64,000 bases of DNA from Stutzerimonas stutzeri (GCF_002909485.1 NZ_PPXG01000011.1:53493-117492); one strand, 5' to 3'. Counted from the first letter of the stretch, positions 21,325 to 36,924 are shown. A program made the numbers and translations. The notes: generated by a model from the letters alone, not told the origin.

Positions 21325-21768
21325 TTAACGCTCGCTTCCCGGAGCCGGCTGCAGCACCAGCATCAGCCCGCAAAGCGCCATGACCAGAAAACTGAAACTG
21401 GCCCAGTAGAGCGATTCGAACCAGCCAGCCCGCATCATCAATTGACTGCCTGCGAGCAGTATCACCGTCAACAGCAACTGCCCGCGCACATCGCGCCACA
21501 GCCCGCGCAACCCCGTTACCTGAATCAGAACCAGCACCTGTAGCGCACCGCATAGTGCGGCGAAGCCGACCAGCAACGGCCGCAGGTTGCCAGCGATCTC
21601 CTCGACCAGCAACGGCGCCAGGCCGATGCGCCCGATCGCGGGCAAAACCAAAAACTGCAGCAACCACAGGCCACCAACCCAGAATGTCTGGGCCAGTTGC
21701 CAGGTGATGATGCCAGCCCGCGCGGGCTGCCGGTCAGAGATGGCGGACTTCGACAATCTCGTACTCAA
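21325..21768 (-). CDS. Small integral membrane protein, DUF4149-like
   Basis: A protein of about 147 residues with four predicted transmembrane helices (about 23-43, 64-84, 95-110, 115-135) follows greA, as an unnamed membrane protein does in other pseudomonads. The open frame can start at TTG 21768 or TTG 21756, both inside the end of greA. No ATG or GTG lies before the first helix, so the start is uncertain. The overlap with greA suggests translational coupling. Function is unknown. Confidence 0.7.
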   Translation of the reverse strand: MSTRLSKSAISDRQPARAGIITWQLAQTFWVGGLWLLQFLVLPAIGRIGLAPLLVEEIAGNLRPLLVGFAALCGALQVLVLIQVTGLRGLWRDVRGQLLLTVILLAGSQLMMRAGWFESLYWASFSFLVMALCGLMLVLQPAPGSER

Positions 21769-22206
21769 TCACGCCACTGGGCGTCTTGACGGCCACAACG
21801 TCGCCTTCTGCCTTGCCAATCAGTGCGCGCGCAATCGGTGAACTCACCGACAGCTTGCCCTGCTTGATATTCGCCTCATCGTCACCGACGATCTGGTAGG
21901 TCACTCGCTCATCTGTCTCGACATTGGCGATTTCCACGGTGGCGCCGAAAATCACCTTGCCAGTATGGGCAATGGTGGTGACGTCGATGATCACCGCATT
22001 CTGCAGACGCCCTTCGATATCGCGGATACGCGCCTCGACCATGCCCTGCTGCTCGCGCGCAGCGTGGTACTCGGCGTTCTCCTTGAGGTCACCGAGCTCG
22101 CGCGCGGTGCCAATATCCTGGCTGAGCTTAGGACGCACCACCTTGGTGAGGTGCGCATGCTCTTCTTCCAGGGCGCGCGCGCCCTGGACGGTCATCGGGT
22201 ATTTAG

Positions 22207-22210
<4 letters not shown>
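21734..22210 (-). CDS. greA: Transcription elongation factor GreA
   Basis: GreA stimulates RNA cleavage by backtracked RNA polymerase. The 158 residues have the N-terminal coiled coil ([15 protein letters not shown] to about 75) with acidic tip residues, and the C-terminal FKBP-like domain ([21 protein letters not shown], then [14 protein letters not shown]). Its ATG overlaps the carB TGA in ATGA, so it is the last or second-last gene of the carAB-greA unit. Confidence 0.98.
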
Positions 22211-25428
<3,218 letters not shown>

Positions 25429-25464
25429 TTTCTTACTCTCGAATCCTTTGGTCAGTCGACAGGC

Positions 25465-26613
25465 TTAGCGGCGCTTGGCCATGGCTTCGATGAAACGGTC
25501 GAACAGCGGCGCGACGTCATGCGGACCTGGGCTCGCTTCGGGGTGCCCCTGGAAGCTGAAGGCAACCTTGTCGGTGCGCTCGATACCCTGCAGGGTGCCG
25601 TCGAACAGCGACTTGTGCGTCGCGCGCACATTGGCCGGTAGGCTCGCCTCGTCCACCGCAAAGCCATGGTTCTGACTGGTGATCATCACCACGCCGGTCT
25701 TCAGGTCCTGCACCGGATGGTTTGCGCCATGGTGGCCGTTAGGCATTTTCACTGTCTTGGCGCCGGAGGCCAGTGCCAGCAGCTGGTGACCCAGGCAAAT
25801 GCCGAACACAGGAATGTCGGTCTCGAGCACTTCCTGGATCGCCTTGATCGCGTAGTCGCACGGCTCGGGATCGCCCGGGCCGTTGGCCAGGAAGATACCG
25901 TCCGGATTTAGCGCCAAGGCTTCACTGGCGGGCGTCTGCGCGGGCAGCACGGTCACGCGGCAACCGCGGGCGACCAGCATGCGCAGGATGTTGTACTTCA
26001 CACCGTAGTCGAAAGCGACGACGTGATAGGGCAGCTCGCTGGCGGGGATTTCGGCATGACCATCATCCTTCAGGCACCAGACACTGGAACGCCACTCGTA
26101 ACGCTCTTTGACGCTGACTTCCTTGGCCAGATCCATGCCTTTGAGGCCTGGGAAGCTGCGCGCCAGCTCCAACGCTTTTTCTTCGGTCGCGTCGCTGCCA
26201 GCCAGAATGCAGCCGTCCTGCGCACCCTTCTCACGCAGGATGCGCGTCAAACGACGGGTATCGATGCCAGCGATGGCAACGGTGCCGTTGGCCTTGAGGT
26301 AGTCAGGCAGCGGTTGCTTGTTACGCCAGTTGCTGGAGATCAGCGGCAAGTCGCGAATCACCAGACCCGCAGCCCAAACCTTCCAGGACTCTGCATCTTC
26401 CGGCGTGGTGCCGGTATTGCCGACGTGAGGATAGGTGAGCGTAACGATCTGCTTGGCGTAGGAAGGATCGGTGAGGATTTCCTGATAGCCGGTCATGGCG
26501 GTGTTGAACACCACCTCACCAATGGTTTGCCCATCGGCGCCGATGGATTCGCCGCGAAAGATGCTGCCATCGGCAAGAGCCAGAATGGCTGGCGTAAGGG
26601 CTGGCTTAGTCAA
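25465..26613 (-). CDS. carA: Carbamoyl-phosphate synthase small subunit
   Basis: Glutaminase subunit that delivers ammonia to CarB. The 382 residues have the N-terminal small-subunit domain ([33 protein letters not shown]) and a class I glutaminase domain with nucleophile loop [15 protein letters not shown] (Cys) and the catalytic His/Glu in [13 protein letters not shown]. The start codon is TTG (26611-26613) with a strong GGGAGGT four bases upstream. A U-rich hairpin lies about 40 bases upstream of the start. Confidence 0.97.
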   Translation of the reverse strand: MTKPALTPAILALADGSIFRGESIGADGQTIGEVVFNTAMTGYQEILTDPSYAKQIVTLTYPHVGNTGTTPEDAESWKVWAAGLVIRDLPLISSNWRNKQPLPDYLKANGTVAIAGIDTRRLTRILREKGAQDGCILAGSDATEEKALELARSFPGLKGMDLAKEVSVKERYEWRSSVWCLKDDGHAEIPASELPYHVVAFDYGVKYNILRMLVARGCRVTVLPAQTPASEALALNPDGIFLANGPGDPEPCDYAIKAIQEVLETDIPVFGICLGHQLLALASGAKTVKMPNGHHGANHPVQDLKTGVVMITSQNHGFAVDEASLPANVRATHKSLFDGTLQGIERTDKVAFSFQGHPEASPGPHDVAPLFDRFIEAMAKRR

Positions 26614-26654
26614 GAGACCTCCCGTAGATCAAGGCTGGAGCAGACGCAGATTGT

Positions 26655-26693
26655 AAAAAAGCGGGATGACGTATGAAGGTCATCCCGCTTTTT
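26655..26693 (-). terminator. Strong hairpin between dapB and carA (terminator or attenuator)
   Basis: GCGGGATGAC and GTCATCCCGC pair perfectly, flanked by A5/T5 on both sides, with an eight-base loop. Read leftwards it ends in a T-run about 40 bases before carA. It is either the dapB terminator or an attenuator in a carA leader. A small palindrome (CCAGCC AAAA GGCTGG type, about 26767-26783) nearer dapB could be the dapB terminator instead. Confidence 0.75.
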
Positions 26694-26829
26694 ATTTGAT
26701 TCATTTCTGCGCAACTTTTAGTGGACACACTAAAGCGAGAAGCTTACAGAAAACCGCTTTTCGGGTCCAGCCAAAATGGCTGGTAAACGCACCTAAACCG
26801 AGCATCCCCTTGCCGACAGGCAGAAAAAC

Positions 26830-27690
<861 letters not shown>

Positions 27691-27714
27691 TCACCTGCCA
27701 CCCGCAGCCCTGTG

Positions 27715-28845
27715 TCATACATCACCGAAAAAACGCTTCACACCCTCGAACCAGCCACTGGCCTTAGGTGAATGAGAGGTATCGCCCTGCAAGGTGCTGC
27801 GAAACTCCTCAAGCATCTCGCGCTGGCGCTTGCTCAGGTTGACCGGCGTCTCCACCGCAACCCGACACAGCAGATCGCCCGCCGCGCCACCGCGCACCGG
27901 CGCGACGCCCTTACCACGCAAGCGGAACTGCTTGCCGGTTTGGGTACCCTCGGGAATCTTCAGCTTGACGCGACCATCCAGGGTCGGCACTTCCAACTCG
28001 CCACCCAACGCAGCATCGGCAAAGCTGATCGGCACTTCGCAATACAAATGCTTACCGTCACGCTGAAAGATCGCGTGCTCGCGGACGTTGACCACTACAT
28101 ACAGATCGCCGGCTGGACCACCCTGGGTGCCCGCTTCGCCTTCGCCGGACAGACGAATGCGGTCGCCAGTGTCGACACCTGGCGGAACCTTGACCGATAG
28201 TGTTTTCTGCTCCTCCACGCGCCCCTGCCCATGGCAGCTGCCGCACGGATCGGAAATCATCTTGCCGCTGCCATGGCAACGCGGGCAGGTCTGCTGCACC
28301 GAGAAGAAGCCCTGCTGCATGCGCACCTGGCCGATACCGCCACAGGTGGTGCACGTCACGGGACTGGTGCCCTTCTTCGCGCCGGAGCCATCACAGGTCT
28401 TGCATTCGACCAGCGTCGGCACGCGAATAGTCACCGTGGTACCGCGTACCGCTTCTTCGAGATCGAGCTCTAGCGTGTAACGCAGATCACTGCCGCGCTG
28501 CGCGCCGCCACGTCCGCCGCCGCGGCCACCACTGAAGAAATCGCTGAACACATCGCCGAAGATGTCGGAGAAGTTCGCCCCGCCATAGCCGGCACCGGCT
28601 GCGCCAGCACCCATCTGCGGATCGACACCGGCATGACCGTACTGATCGTAGGCAGCCCGCTTGCTCGGATCGGAAAGCACTTCATAGGCCTCGTTGGCCT
28701 CCTTGAAGGCTTCCTCGGCAGCTTTGTCTCCCGGATTGCGGTCCGGGTGATGCTTCATCGCAAGGCGCCGGTAGGCTTTTTTCAGCTCCGCCTCGCTGAC
28801 GCCACGCTCGACGCCCAGCACCTCATAAAAATCGCGTTTGGCCAT
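27715..28845 (-). CDS. dnaJ: Chaperone protein DnaJ
   Basis: Hsp40 co-chaperone that stimulates DnaK ATPase. The 376 residues have a J domain (about 1-70, with HPDRNPGD), a Gly/Phe-rich linker ([14 protein letters not shown]), four CxxCxGxG zinc repeats ([42 protein letters not shown]) and the C-terminal substrate domains. It is the last gene of grpE-dnaK-dnaJ. Confidence 0.98.
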   Translation of the reverse strand: MAKRDFYEVLGVERGVSEAELKKAYRRLAMKHHPDRNPGDKAAEEAFKEANEAYEVLSDPSKRAAYDQYGHAGVDPQMGAGAAGAGYGGANFSDIFGDVFSDFFSGGRGGGRGGAQRGSDLRYTLELDLEEAVRGTTVTIRVPTLVECKTCDGSGAKKGTSPVTCTTCGGIGQVRMQQGFFSVQQTCPRCHGSGKMISDPCGSCHGQGRVEEQKTLSVKVPPGVDTGDRIRLSGEGEAGTQGGPAGDLYVVVNVREHAIFQRDGKHLYCEVPISFADAALGGELEVPTLDGRVKLKIPEGTQTGKQFRLRGKGVAPVRGGAAGDLLCRVAVETPVNLSKRQREMLEEFRSTLQGDTSHSPKASGWFEGVKRFFGDV

Positions 28846-28867
28846 AACTATCCTGAACCCTCAATTT

Positions 28868-28955
28868 CATGCCTTCCAGACGCGCCGACGCGGGAGCAAG
28901 CCCCCGCGCAGCGGTCGGGCCCGTCCGAGCGATGTCGGGACGGGCTGGAACGGAA
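28868..28955. repeat. REP-like hairpins in the dnaK-dnaJ spacer
   Basis: The 122-base spacer holds two imperfect palindromes: GCGGGAGCAAGCCCCCGC, and CCCGTCC paired with GGACGGG around GAGCGATGTC. They look like REP/BIME-type extragenic elements and not like a terminator, since no T-run follows. The assignment to a repeat family is inference. Confidence 0.5.
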
Positions 28956-28967
28956 GCAAGCCAGGGC

Positions 28968-30881
<1,914 letters not shown>

Positions 30882-30979
30882 TTAATTCGCTCTCCAAATT
30901 TCGATTGGTCCGCGCCCGTTTACCGGCTGCGGGTAACAAAAAAACGCTTGGCTACCAGATGGGGGTTGGCAACCGAATT

Positions 30980-31549
30980 TCAAGCCTTCTCATCAATGGA
31001 AGGCGGCGCATCGGCCGGTGCCTTGCTGACGACGACCATCGCCGGGCGCAGCAAGCGACCGTTGAGCAGATAGCCCTTCTGAAATACCTTGAGCACGCTA
31101 CCCGGCTCGACATGGGTGCTTTCTTCCATGGCCATAGCCTGATGATGCTCGGGATTGAACGGCTCGCCGTGAGGATCGAGCTGCTCGAGCTGATGACGGG
31201 CCAAGGTGTCCTGCAGCAGCTTGAGGGTCAGCTGGACCCCCTCGCGCATCGGCCTCACCGCTTCGTCGTCCGAACTAGACAGTTCGAGACCGCGTTCCAG
31301 ACTGTCGGCAACGGCAAGCAAATCGCCGGCAAACTTTTCCAGCGCGAACTTGTGCGCCTTCTCCACATCCTGCTCTGCACGCCGACGAATGTTCTGCAGC
31401 TCCGCCGCTACGCGCAGGGACTGGTCCTGCGCTGCGGCCAACTGCTCTTCCAGCGACTGCACGCGGGCAGCCAGATCCTCAGCTACGTCCGCTTCCGAAT
31501 GCTCGGGCGTTTCCGGGGTCTGGTTATCCAGGTTCTGCTCGTCAGCCAT
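30980..31549 (-). CDS. grpE: Nucleotide exchange factor GrpE
   Basis: GrpE releases ADP from DnaK. The 189 residues start with an acidic segment, followed by a long coiled coil (about 25-95, [18 protein letters not shown]) and the C-terminal beta domain ([38 protein letters not shown]). It is the first gene of the heat-shock operon. Confidence 0.97.
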   Translation of the reverse strand: MADEQNLDNQTPETPEHSEADVAEDLAARVQSLEEQLAAAQDQSLRVAAELQNIRRRAEQDVEKAHKFALEKFAGDLLAVADSLERGLELSSSDDEAVRPMREGVQLTLKLLQDTLARHQLEQLDPHGEPFNPEHHQAMAMEESTHVEPGSVLKVFQKGYLLNGRLLRPAMVVVSKAPADAPPSIDEKA

Positions 31550-31602
31550 GGGTCCTCCTCTCTCATACGATCAGCGGGCAGCAAACCCGCGCTTGTGCGG
31601 CT

Positions 31603-31630
31603 ATATGGGGGCGCGAAAACCGGCTTCAAG
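31603..31630 (-). promoter_or_regulatory. Sigma-32 heat-shock promoter of grpE-dnaK-dnaJ
   Basis: Read leftwards, CTTGAAG (31624-31630), 13 bases, then CCCCATAT (31603-31610). This matches the RpoH consensus CTTGAAA / CCCCATNT at all but one position, and lies 54 bases upstream of the grpE ATG. Confidence 0.9.
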
Positions 31631-31726
31631 GGCTATCGCTGGCAGCCGATGCAGGAAATGACGAACCGTCACGCCAAATGCCCGCTCGCACTGATCCGCC
31701 AACGCTTGTAGTCGCCACAGAAACCA

Positions 31727-31742
31727 CTGTATAAATACCCAG
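31727..31742 (+). promoter_or_regulatory. LexA (SOS) box of recN
   Basis: CTGTATAAATACCCAG fits the LexA operator CTGT-N8-ACAG except for one base in the right half. It lies 24 bases upstream of the recN ATG and overlaps a TATAAAT -10-like sequence, so LexA bound here would block the promoter. Confidence 0.85.
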
Positions 31743-31765
31743 GCACGCAACTTGGGGAGCCTCAC

Positions 31766-33439
31766 ATGCTGGTTCATCTGTCGGTACACAACTACGCCAT
31801 CGTCGAGCACCTCGACCTCGAACTGAAACGAGGCATGAGCGTCATCAGCGGGGAAACAGGCGCGGGCAAGTCAATCATGCTGGACGCCCTTGGTCTGACC
31901 CTGGGCGATCGCACCGACAGCAGCGTCGTCCGCATCGGCGCCGACAAGGCCGACATCCTCGCCAGCTTCGATCTGGACGACATTCCGGATGCGCGAGCCT
32001 GGCTCGCCGAGCGCGATATGGATAGCGACGGGCCGTGCATCCTGCGCCGCGTAATCACCGCAGAGGGCCGCTCGCGTGGCTATATAAACGGCACCCCCTG
32101 CCCCCAGGGCGACCTCAAGGCACTGGGCGAGTTGCTGATCGACATCCACAGCCAGCACGAGCATCAGTCCCTACTGAAGACCGACACTCATCGGCGCCTG
32201 CTCGATGAGTACAGTGGCAACCAAGAACTCGCGCGACAGGTACAGCTGGCCGCGCAGCGTTGGCGGCAAACGCGCCAGACGCTGGAGCGCCTAAGCAATA
32301 GCGGTGACGAACAGCGCGCCCGTCACCAGCTGCTCAGCTACCAGCTGGAAGAGCTGGAGAACCTCTCGTTGGGCGAGAACGAACTGGAGCAACTGGAACA
32401 CGAACACAAGAACCTGGCCAACGCCGAACAGCTGCTCGGCGCCTGCCGCCAAGTCATGGAACTGTGCAGCGAGAGCGATGCAGGCAATGTGCTGTCGGCG
32501 CTGACCAGCAGCCTGCAGCGCCTGACCGCCTTCCAAGACCAACCCCAGGCTCTTACCGAAGCGGTCAACTTGCTGGCGAGCGCGCAGATTCAGGTCGAAG
32601 AGGCCATTGGCGAACTCAACCGCTTCGTAGACCATTTCGACGCCGACCCCGAGCGCCAGCAAACGCTGGAAGAGCGGCTGGACACCATCTACACCCTGGC
32701 ACGCAAGCATCGGGTACAACCCGCGGCACTGCCGGGCCTGCATCAGCAACTGCTGGAAGAACTCGAAGGACTCAACGCTGACGACGAAGCAGTCGAGCGA
32801 CTCGGCGAAGAGCTGGCGGCCTATGCTCGACACTACGAGGAAAAAGCCAGCGAACTCAGCCGCAGCCGCCAAGCGGCCGCTGATCAGCTGGCACGCGCAG
32901 TAGAGGTGGAGATTCAGCGACTGGGCATGCCGGGCGGCCGATTCAACGTGCAACTCAAGCCAGCCGCAGAAGGGGAGTTAATGCCTTACGGCCTGGAACA
33001 GGTGGAGTTTCTGGTCAGCGCCAACCCGGGGCAACCGCTGCGCCCGCTGGCCAAAGTCGCCTCCGGCGGAGAGCTATCACGCATCAGCCTGGCGATCCAG
33101 GTGATCACAGCGCAGACATCTCGCGTGCCTACGCTGGTCTTCGATGAGGTCGATGTCGGCATCGGCGGCCCGACCGCGGAAGTCGTCGGGCAACTACTGC
33201 GTCGCCTAGGCGAACGCGGCCAGGTACTGACCGTTACTCACCTGCCACAGGTGGCTGCACAAGGTCATCACCACCTGTTCGTACACAAGGCCCGCGGGGC
33301 CGATGAAACCCGCACCGCAGTAACCGAACTGGACCAGGCCGGCCGCGTCGAGGAGATCGCGCGAATGCTTGGCGGCGTCGACCTGACCGAGCAATCGCTG
33401 GCGCACGCTCGGCAAATGGTCACATCCGCACAGGTTTGA
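31766..33439 (+). CDS. recN: DNA repair protein RecN
   Basis: SMC-like ATPase acting early in double-strand-break repair. The 557 residues have an N-terminal head with Walker A SGETGAGKSIMLDALGL, two coiled-coil arms (about 155-215 and 255-365) and a C-terminal head with the ABC signature LAKVASGGELSRISLA and Walker B PTLVFDEVDVGIGG. It is monocistronic, divergent from grpE and preceded by a LexA box, so it is DNA-damage induced. Confidence 0.97.
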   Translation: MLVHLSVHNYAIVEHLDLELKRGMSVISGETGAGKSIMLDALGLTLGDRTDSSVVRIGADKADILASFDLDDIPDARAWLAERDMDSDGPCILRRVITAEGRSRGYINGTPCPQGDLKALGELLIDIHSQHEHQSLLKTDTHRRLLDEYSGNQELARQVQLAAQRWRQTRQTLERLSNSGDEQRARHQLLSYQLEELENLSLGENELEQLEHEHKNLANAEQLLGACRQVMELCSESDAGNVLSALTSSLQRLTAFQDQPQALTEAVNLLASAQIQVEEAIGELNRFVDHFDADPERQQTLEERLDTIYTLARKHRVQPAALPGLHQQLLEELEGLNADDEAVERLGEELAAYARHYEEKASELSRSRQAAADQLARAVEVEIQRLGMPGGRFNVQLKPAAEGELMPYGLEQVEFLVSANPGQPLRPLAKVASGGELSRISLAIQVITAQTSRVPTLVFDEVDVGIGGPTAEVVGQLLRRLGERGQVLTVTHLPQVAAQGHHHLFVHKARGADETRTAVTELDQAGRVEEIARMLGGVDLTEQSLAHARQMVTSAQV

Positions 33440-33461
33440 CCCTTTGAAGAATGCGCATAAG

Positions 33462-33487
33462 AAAAAGACGGCCTCGGCCGCCTTTTT
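33462..33487. terminator. Bidirectional terminator between recN and fur
   Basis: GGCC and GGCC with outer A5/T5 arms (AAAAAGACGGCC TC GGCCGCCTTTTT) form a symmetrical hairpin between two convergent genes. Confidence 0.85.
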
Positions 33488-33500
33488 CATACATCTTGAA

Positions 33501-33905
33501 TCAGTCTTTCTTACGCACGTAGAGCACCAGATTGTGATCCACTAGATCGTAACCGTGACGCTGGACGATCTCTTTCTGCAGTTTTTCGATCTCGGGATCG
33601 AAAAACTCGATGACATCGCCACTATCGACGCAGACCATGTGGTCGTGGTGCCCGCCATCGGCCAGTTCGAACACGGCGTGACCACCATCGAAGTTGTGCC
33701 GAACTACCAGACCGGCCGCCTCGAATTGTGTCAGCACGCGATAGACCGTTGCCAAACCGACATCTTCACCCGCCTCCATCAACGCCTTGTAGACATCTTC
33801 AGCGCTCATGTGACGACGGTCCGTCGTATCCAGCATCTGCAGGATCTTGACCCGCGGCAGAGTTACTTTGAGACCAGCTTTTCTTAGTTCGCTATTTTCG
33901 ACCAT
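33501..33905 (-). CDS. fur: Ferric uptake regulator Fur
   Basis: Fe(II)-dependent repressor of iron-acquisition genes. The 134 residues have an N-terminal winged helix ([36 protein letters not shown]) and a C-terminal dimer/metal domain with [18 protein letters not shown]. The ATG at 33903-33905 is chosen from the family N-terminus. Upstream in-frame codons would run into the bamE regulatory region. It is divergent from bamE, as in other pseudomonads. Confidence 0.97.
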   Translation of the reverse strand: MVENSELRKAGLKVTLPRVKILQMLDTTDRRHMSAEDVYKALMEAGEDVGLATVYRVLTQFEAAGLVVRHNFDGGHAVFELADGGHHDHMVCVDSGDVIEFFDPEIEKLQKEIVQRHGYDLVDHNLVLYVRKKD

Positions 33906-34000
33906 GGTTGGCTTTCTCGCTGCTGCTGTTTCGCAGCCTCCTTCAATACGGGTATGATCCGGGTTCTTTGCCCAGCCAAGATAGTGGAAGTCACCCACCG

Positions 34001-34516
34001 ATGCAAAACACCAAGCTCATGCTGGCCAGTCTCACCTTCGCAGGTCTGGTCGCACTCGCCGGTTGTTCATTTCCCGGGGTTTACAAGGTCGACATTCAAC
34101 AGGGCAATGTCGTCACGCAGGACATGATAGACCAGTTGCGCCCCGGAATGACCCGCCAGCAGGTGCGGTTTATCATGGGCAACCCGCTGATCACCGATAC
34201 ATTCCACGCCAATCGCTGGGACTACCTGTACAGCATCCAGCCGGGGGGCAGTCCGCGCCAGCAGGAACGCGTGAGCCTGGTCTTCAACGCTAACGATCAG
34301 TTGGCCGGTCTGGCTGGCGATTTCATGCCTGGCGTGAGCCGCGACGAACAGATTCTCGGCCGCGAGGCACAAGGCACGGGCACAGCGCCCGTCGCCGTAC
34401 CGCGCGAGGCCGAAGAACATCCGGCACCTGGTTCGCTGCTGGAGCAGATCCAGCGCGAAGTGGACGAAGCCGAAACGGTTCCGGTGCCAACGCCAGAACC
34501 GTTGGAAACCGAATAA
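34001..34516 (+). CDS. bamE: Outer-membrane assembly lipoprotein BamE (OmlA)
   Basis: Lipoprotein of the BAM complex that inserts beta-barrel proteins in the outer membrane. The 171 residues have a lipobox LAGC (Cys near residue 22), then the SmpA/OmlA fold ([50 protein letters not shown]). The C-terminal 60 residues are a Pro/Glu-rich extension. The ATG at 34001 gives a proper lipoprotein signal. Confidence 0.95.
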   Translation: MQNTKLMLASLTFAGLVALAGCSFPGVYKVDIQQGNVVTQDMIDQLRPGMTRQQVRFIMGNPLITDTFHANRWDYLYSIQPGGSPRQQERVSLVFNANDQLAGLAGDFMPGVSRDEQILGREAQGTGTAPVAVPREAEEHPAPGSLLEQIQREVDEAETVPVPTPEPLETE

Positions 34517-34546
34517 AAAAACGCCCGGCTTGTCCGGGCGTTTTTT
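34515..34546 (+). terminator. Terminator after bamE
   Basis: ACGCCCGG CTTGT CCGGGCGT followed by six T, with an A-run ahead. It probably also serves the convergent rnfH. Confidence 0.93.
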
Positions 34547-34565
34547 ATGTTTCAACATGCGTAGC

Positions 34566-34880
34566 TCAGGCGTCTTCGGCCTTATTCTTCGCTGCACGCG
34601 CGGCGCGCTGTTTACGCACCTCCTTCGGATCGGCAATCAGCGGTCGATAGATCTCCACCCGCTCGCCCTCCTCTAGCACGCGCTCTTCAGGCTTAGGCAC
34701 TGCCTTGCCGAATATACCCAGCGGCGCCCCAGCCAGGTCCAGACCGGGAAAATGCGCCTCCATTCCTGAACGCAAAGCCGCCTCGCGCACAGTTGTGCCG
34801 GCCGGCACCGTCATTTGCAGCAGCTTCTGCTTGTCGGCCAACGCATAGACTACTTCGACTGCAATCGACTGTTTATCCAT
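34566..34880 (-). CDS. rnfH: RnfH family (UPF0125) protein
   Basis: The 104-residue ubiquitin-like-fold protein of unknown molecular role begins SIAVEVVYALADKQKLLQM and carries GIFGKAVPKPEERVLEEGERVEIYRPL. The tail is Lys/Arg/Ala-rich. The ATG at 34878-34880 overlaps the end of ratA by eight bases, so the ratA-rnfH pair is translationally linked, as in E. coli. Confidence 0.9.
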   Translation of the reverse strand: MDKQSIAVEVVYALADKQKLLQMTVPAGTTVREAALRSGMEAHFPGLDLAGAPLGIFGKAVPKPEERVLEEGERVEIYRPLIADPKEVRKQRAARAAKNKAEDA

Positions 34881-35307
34881 ATAGCTGCTTCGCTCGCTCG
34901 CAAAACGCATCCACCAATGTGTTGGCAGCCTGATTGAACAACGGCCCCAACGTCGCCTTGACCAACGGCCCGGCGTAATCGAATTTCAGGTCAAGACTGA
35001 TCTTGCAAGCCTTTTCGCCAAGCGCCTTGAATTCCCATATGCCGTGCAAATGGCTGAAAGGACCTTCTTCCAGCGTCATCTCTATACGCTTGCCGAGCTG
35101 CAGGGCATTGCGCGTCATGAAACGCTGACTCAATCCAGCCTTCGCCACCGTCATGCTGGCGTGCATCTCGGTCTCACTACTGGAAAGCACCTCGGTCGCA
35201 GAGCACCAGGGCAGGAACTGTGGGTAGCTGGCTACGTCGTTGACCATGTCGAACAGCGCCTGCGCCGGATATGGCAGCAGAGCGGAACGTTGAATGTGCG
35301 TTGTCAT
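34873..35307 (-). CDS. ratA: RatA/COQ10-type START-domain protein
   Basis: The 144-residue START-like protein shows THIQRSALLPYPAQALFDMVNDVASYPQFLPWC at the N-terminus, characteristic of the RatA/COQ10 family. E. coli RatA was described as a 50S-binding toxin that blocks subunit joining. Homologues also act as ubiquinone-binding COQ10-like proteins, so the role here is not settled. It is in an operon with rnfH and divergent from smpB. Confidence 0.92.
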   Translation of the reverse strand: MTTHIQRSALLPYPAQALFDMVNDVASYPQFLPWCSATEVLSSSETEMHASMTVAKAGLSQRFMTRNALQLGKRIEMTLEEGPFSHLHGIWEFKALGEKACKISLDLKFDYAGPLVKATLGPLFNQAANTLVDAFCERAKQLYG

Positions 35308-35500
35308 GCAGACCTTCTACGTCATCGTTTCATTGTGCGCCATGGATGAAGAACGACGCAGCCAGCCCGCAACCGCGGCACTGGTATAGCGAAGAGCCCA
35401 TGCGGCGCAAAGCGGGCACATTGTCGGGGATTAGCGGCTGCCCCTCAAGTTTCTGCTGTTGCGCCCCCTGCGAGCTGTCGCCAGCCGCAGCGGGACTCCC

Positions 35501-35516
35501 TATAATGCGGCCCCTA
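35501..35516 (+). promoter_or_regulatory. Perfect -10 box abutting the smpB start codon
   Basis: TATAAT at 35501-35506 is followed by only nine bases before the smpB ATG (35516). A transcript from it would begin within about four bases of the ATG, so the smpB mRNA would be leaderless or nearly so. There is no clear -35, and no Shine-Dalgarno sequence fits in the gap. Confidence 0.6.
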
Positions 35517-35998
35517 TGGCCAAACAGAAGAAACAGTCCCCCGGGACCATCGCGCTGAACAAGAAGGCGCTACACGATTATTTCATCGAGCAGAAGTTCG
35601 AGGCGGGCCTCGTCCTGGCCGGTTGGGAAGTGAAAAGCATGCGCGCTGGCAAGGCGCAGCTGGTAGACAGCTATGTGCTGCTCAAGGATGGTGAGGCCTG
35701 GCTGATGGGCTCCCACATCACCCCGCTGACCAGCGCCAGCACCCACGTCATTGCCGACCCGACCCGCACCCGCAAGCTACTGCTGAACAAACGCGAACTG
35801 GGCAAGCTGTTCGGCGCCGTGCAGCAAAAGGGTTACACCTGCGTGGCGCTTGCGTTGTACTGGAAGAAGCACATGATCAAGTGCGAGATTGCGCTTGGCA
35901 AAGGCAAAAAAGAATTCGACAAGCGCCACACCGAGAAGGAGCGTGACTCCGATCGGGAGATCCAGCGCGCGATGCGCACCAAGGGTAAAGACGACTGA
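35516..35998 (+). CDS. smpB: SsrA-binding protein SmpB
   Basis: Partner of tmRNA in trans-translation. The 160 residues have [40 protein letters not shown], the conserved core of its OB-like barrel, here quoted as two adjoining parts: [20 protein letters not shown] and [20 protein letters not shown]. The basic C-terminal tail ([19 protein letters not shown]) inserts in the mRNA channel. ATG 35516 is chosen from the family start (MAKQKK). The ssrA gene itself is about 9.4 kb to the right. Confidence 0.97.
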   Translation: MAKQKKQSPGTIALNKKALHDYFIEQKFEAGLVLAGWEVKSMRAGKAQLVDSYVLLKDGEAWLMGSHITPLTSASTHVIADPTRTRKLLLNKRELGKLFGAVQQKGYTCVALALYWKKHMIKCEIALGKGKKEFDKRHTEKERDSDREIQRAMRTKGKDD

Positions 35999-36077
35999 GA
36001 ACCGCAGAGCAGCGCCAGCAGCTCTGCCCGATCAGCACTTCCTTGGCAGCACCGCACGGATTCGCCTGCGCAGGCAC

Positions 36078-36100
36078 CGAACCGGCGATCTGCCGGTTCG
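36078..36100 (-). terminator. Hairpin after lldR
   Basis: CGAACCGGC and GCCGGTTCG pair around GATCT, between the convergent smpB and lldR ends. It lacks a good T-run. Confidence 0.55.
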
Positions 36101-36104
36101 ACCC

Positions 36105-36899
36105 TCACACGACCTTCTGCCCTGCCCCCACCCGTTCGCCCTGCCTGCGCTGCGCCCGTGCCAGCCGCTGGGCTTCCTGCTGCCCTTCGGCAAGCACTTC
36201 CTGCACGTAATTGATATGGCGATGGATGACCTCGCGGGCCTCAGCCGCTCGCCGGGCCATGATCGCCTCGTACAACTCGCGGTGCTGACTCATCAGCATG
36301 TCCCGCGTCTCGTCACGCAGGGCGTACATGCCTCCGATGTTGGTGACCACGTTGCGCTTGAGCAGATCGAAGAGCCCGCGAATGGTGTGCAGCAGAACAG
36401 CATTGTGACTGGCTTCGGCGATGGCCAAATGGAATTGGGCATCCGCTGCGCCCTCTTCGGCTCGAGTGACCTTGCCTTCGCGGGCATAGCAATCCTGCAA
36501 TGCCACGAAGGCTTCGGTGAGCCGCTTCTGGTCCACCTCGGTTGCACGTAACGCCGCGTAATAAGCACAGCTGCCCTCCAGCGTATGGCGGAATTCCAGC
36601 AGGTCACGCTGCGCATCGCCGTTGTTTTCCAGCAGATGCAGCAATGGGTCGCTAAAGGTAGACCCCAGCGACTCGGCGACGAAGGTGCCGCCGCCGTGCC
36701 GACTGACCAGCAGGCCCTTGGCCGCCAGTTTCTGGATCGCCTCGCGCAGGGATGGCCGCGAGACACCGAAACGTTCGGCTAGGGCACGCTCCGCCGGAAG
36801 CCGCTCGCCCGCCTTGAGGGTGCCTTCGAGAATCATGGTTTCCAATTGCGCGACGATATCGTCCGAGAGCCGCCGCTGCCGCACCATCCCCACGTCCAT
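36105..36899 (-). CDS. lldR: FadR/GntR-family lactate regulator LldR
   Basis: The 264-residue regulator has an N-terminal winged helix (about 10-75: RRLSDDIVAQLETMILEGTL, ERLPAERALAERFGVSRPSL, GGGTFV) and an all-helical FCD effector domain with the metal-ligand pattern D..H..H (AQFHLAIAEASHN, MSQHRELYEAI, VIHRHINYVQEV). It represses the divergent lactate genes and is relieved by lactate in relatives. The start at 36899 follows the operator at 36911-36924, so it should be autoregulated. Other in-frame starts (36959, 36887) are possible. Confidence 0.93.
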   Translation of the reverse strand: MDVGMVRQRRLSDDIVAQLETMILEGTLKAGERLPAERALAERFGVSRPSLREAIQKLAAKGLLVSRHGGGTFVAESLGSTFSDPLLHLLENNGDAQRDLLEFRHTLEGSCAYYAALRATEVDQKRLTEAFVALQDCYAREGKVTRAEEGAADAQFHLAIAEASHNAVLLHTIRGLFDLLKRNVVTNIGGMYALRDETRDMLMSQHRELYEAIMARRAAEAREVIHRHINYVQEVLAEGQQEAQRLARAQRRQGERVGAGQKVV

Positions 36900-36910
36900 A
36901 ATCACCCCGA

Positions 36911-36924
36911 ATGGTCTTACCAAT
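36911..36924. promoter_or_regulatory. LldR operator near the lldR start
   Basis: ATGGTCTTACCAAT is a near-palindrome of the GntR/FadR form TGGT-N3-ACCA, twelve bases from the lldR ATG. It shares the 11-base core TGGTCTTACCA with the second site at 37042. Confidence 0.85.

Noticed and set aside
34873..34880. ratA-rnfH as a toxin-antitoxin pair
   Set aside because: The names come from an E. coli report, but the pair is a conserved core locus and RatA-type proteins also fit a COQ10-like role; nothing in the sequence shows antitoxin function for RnfH.
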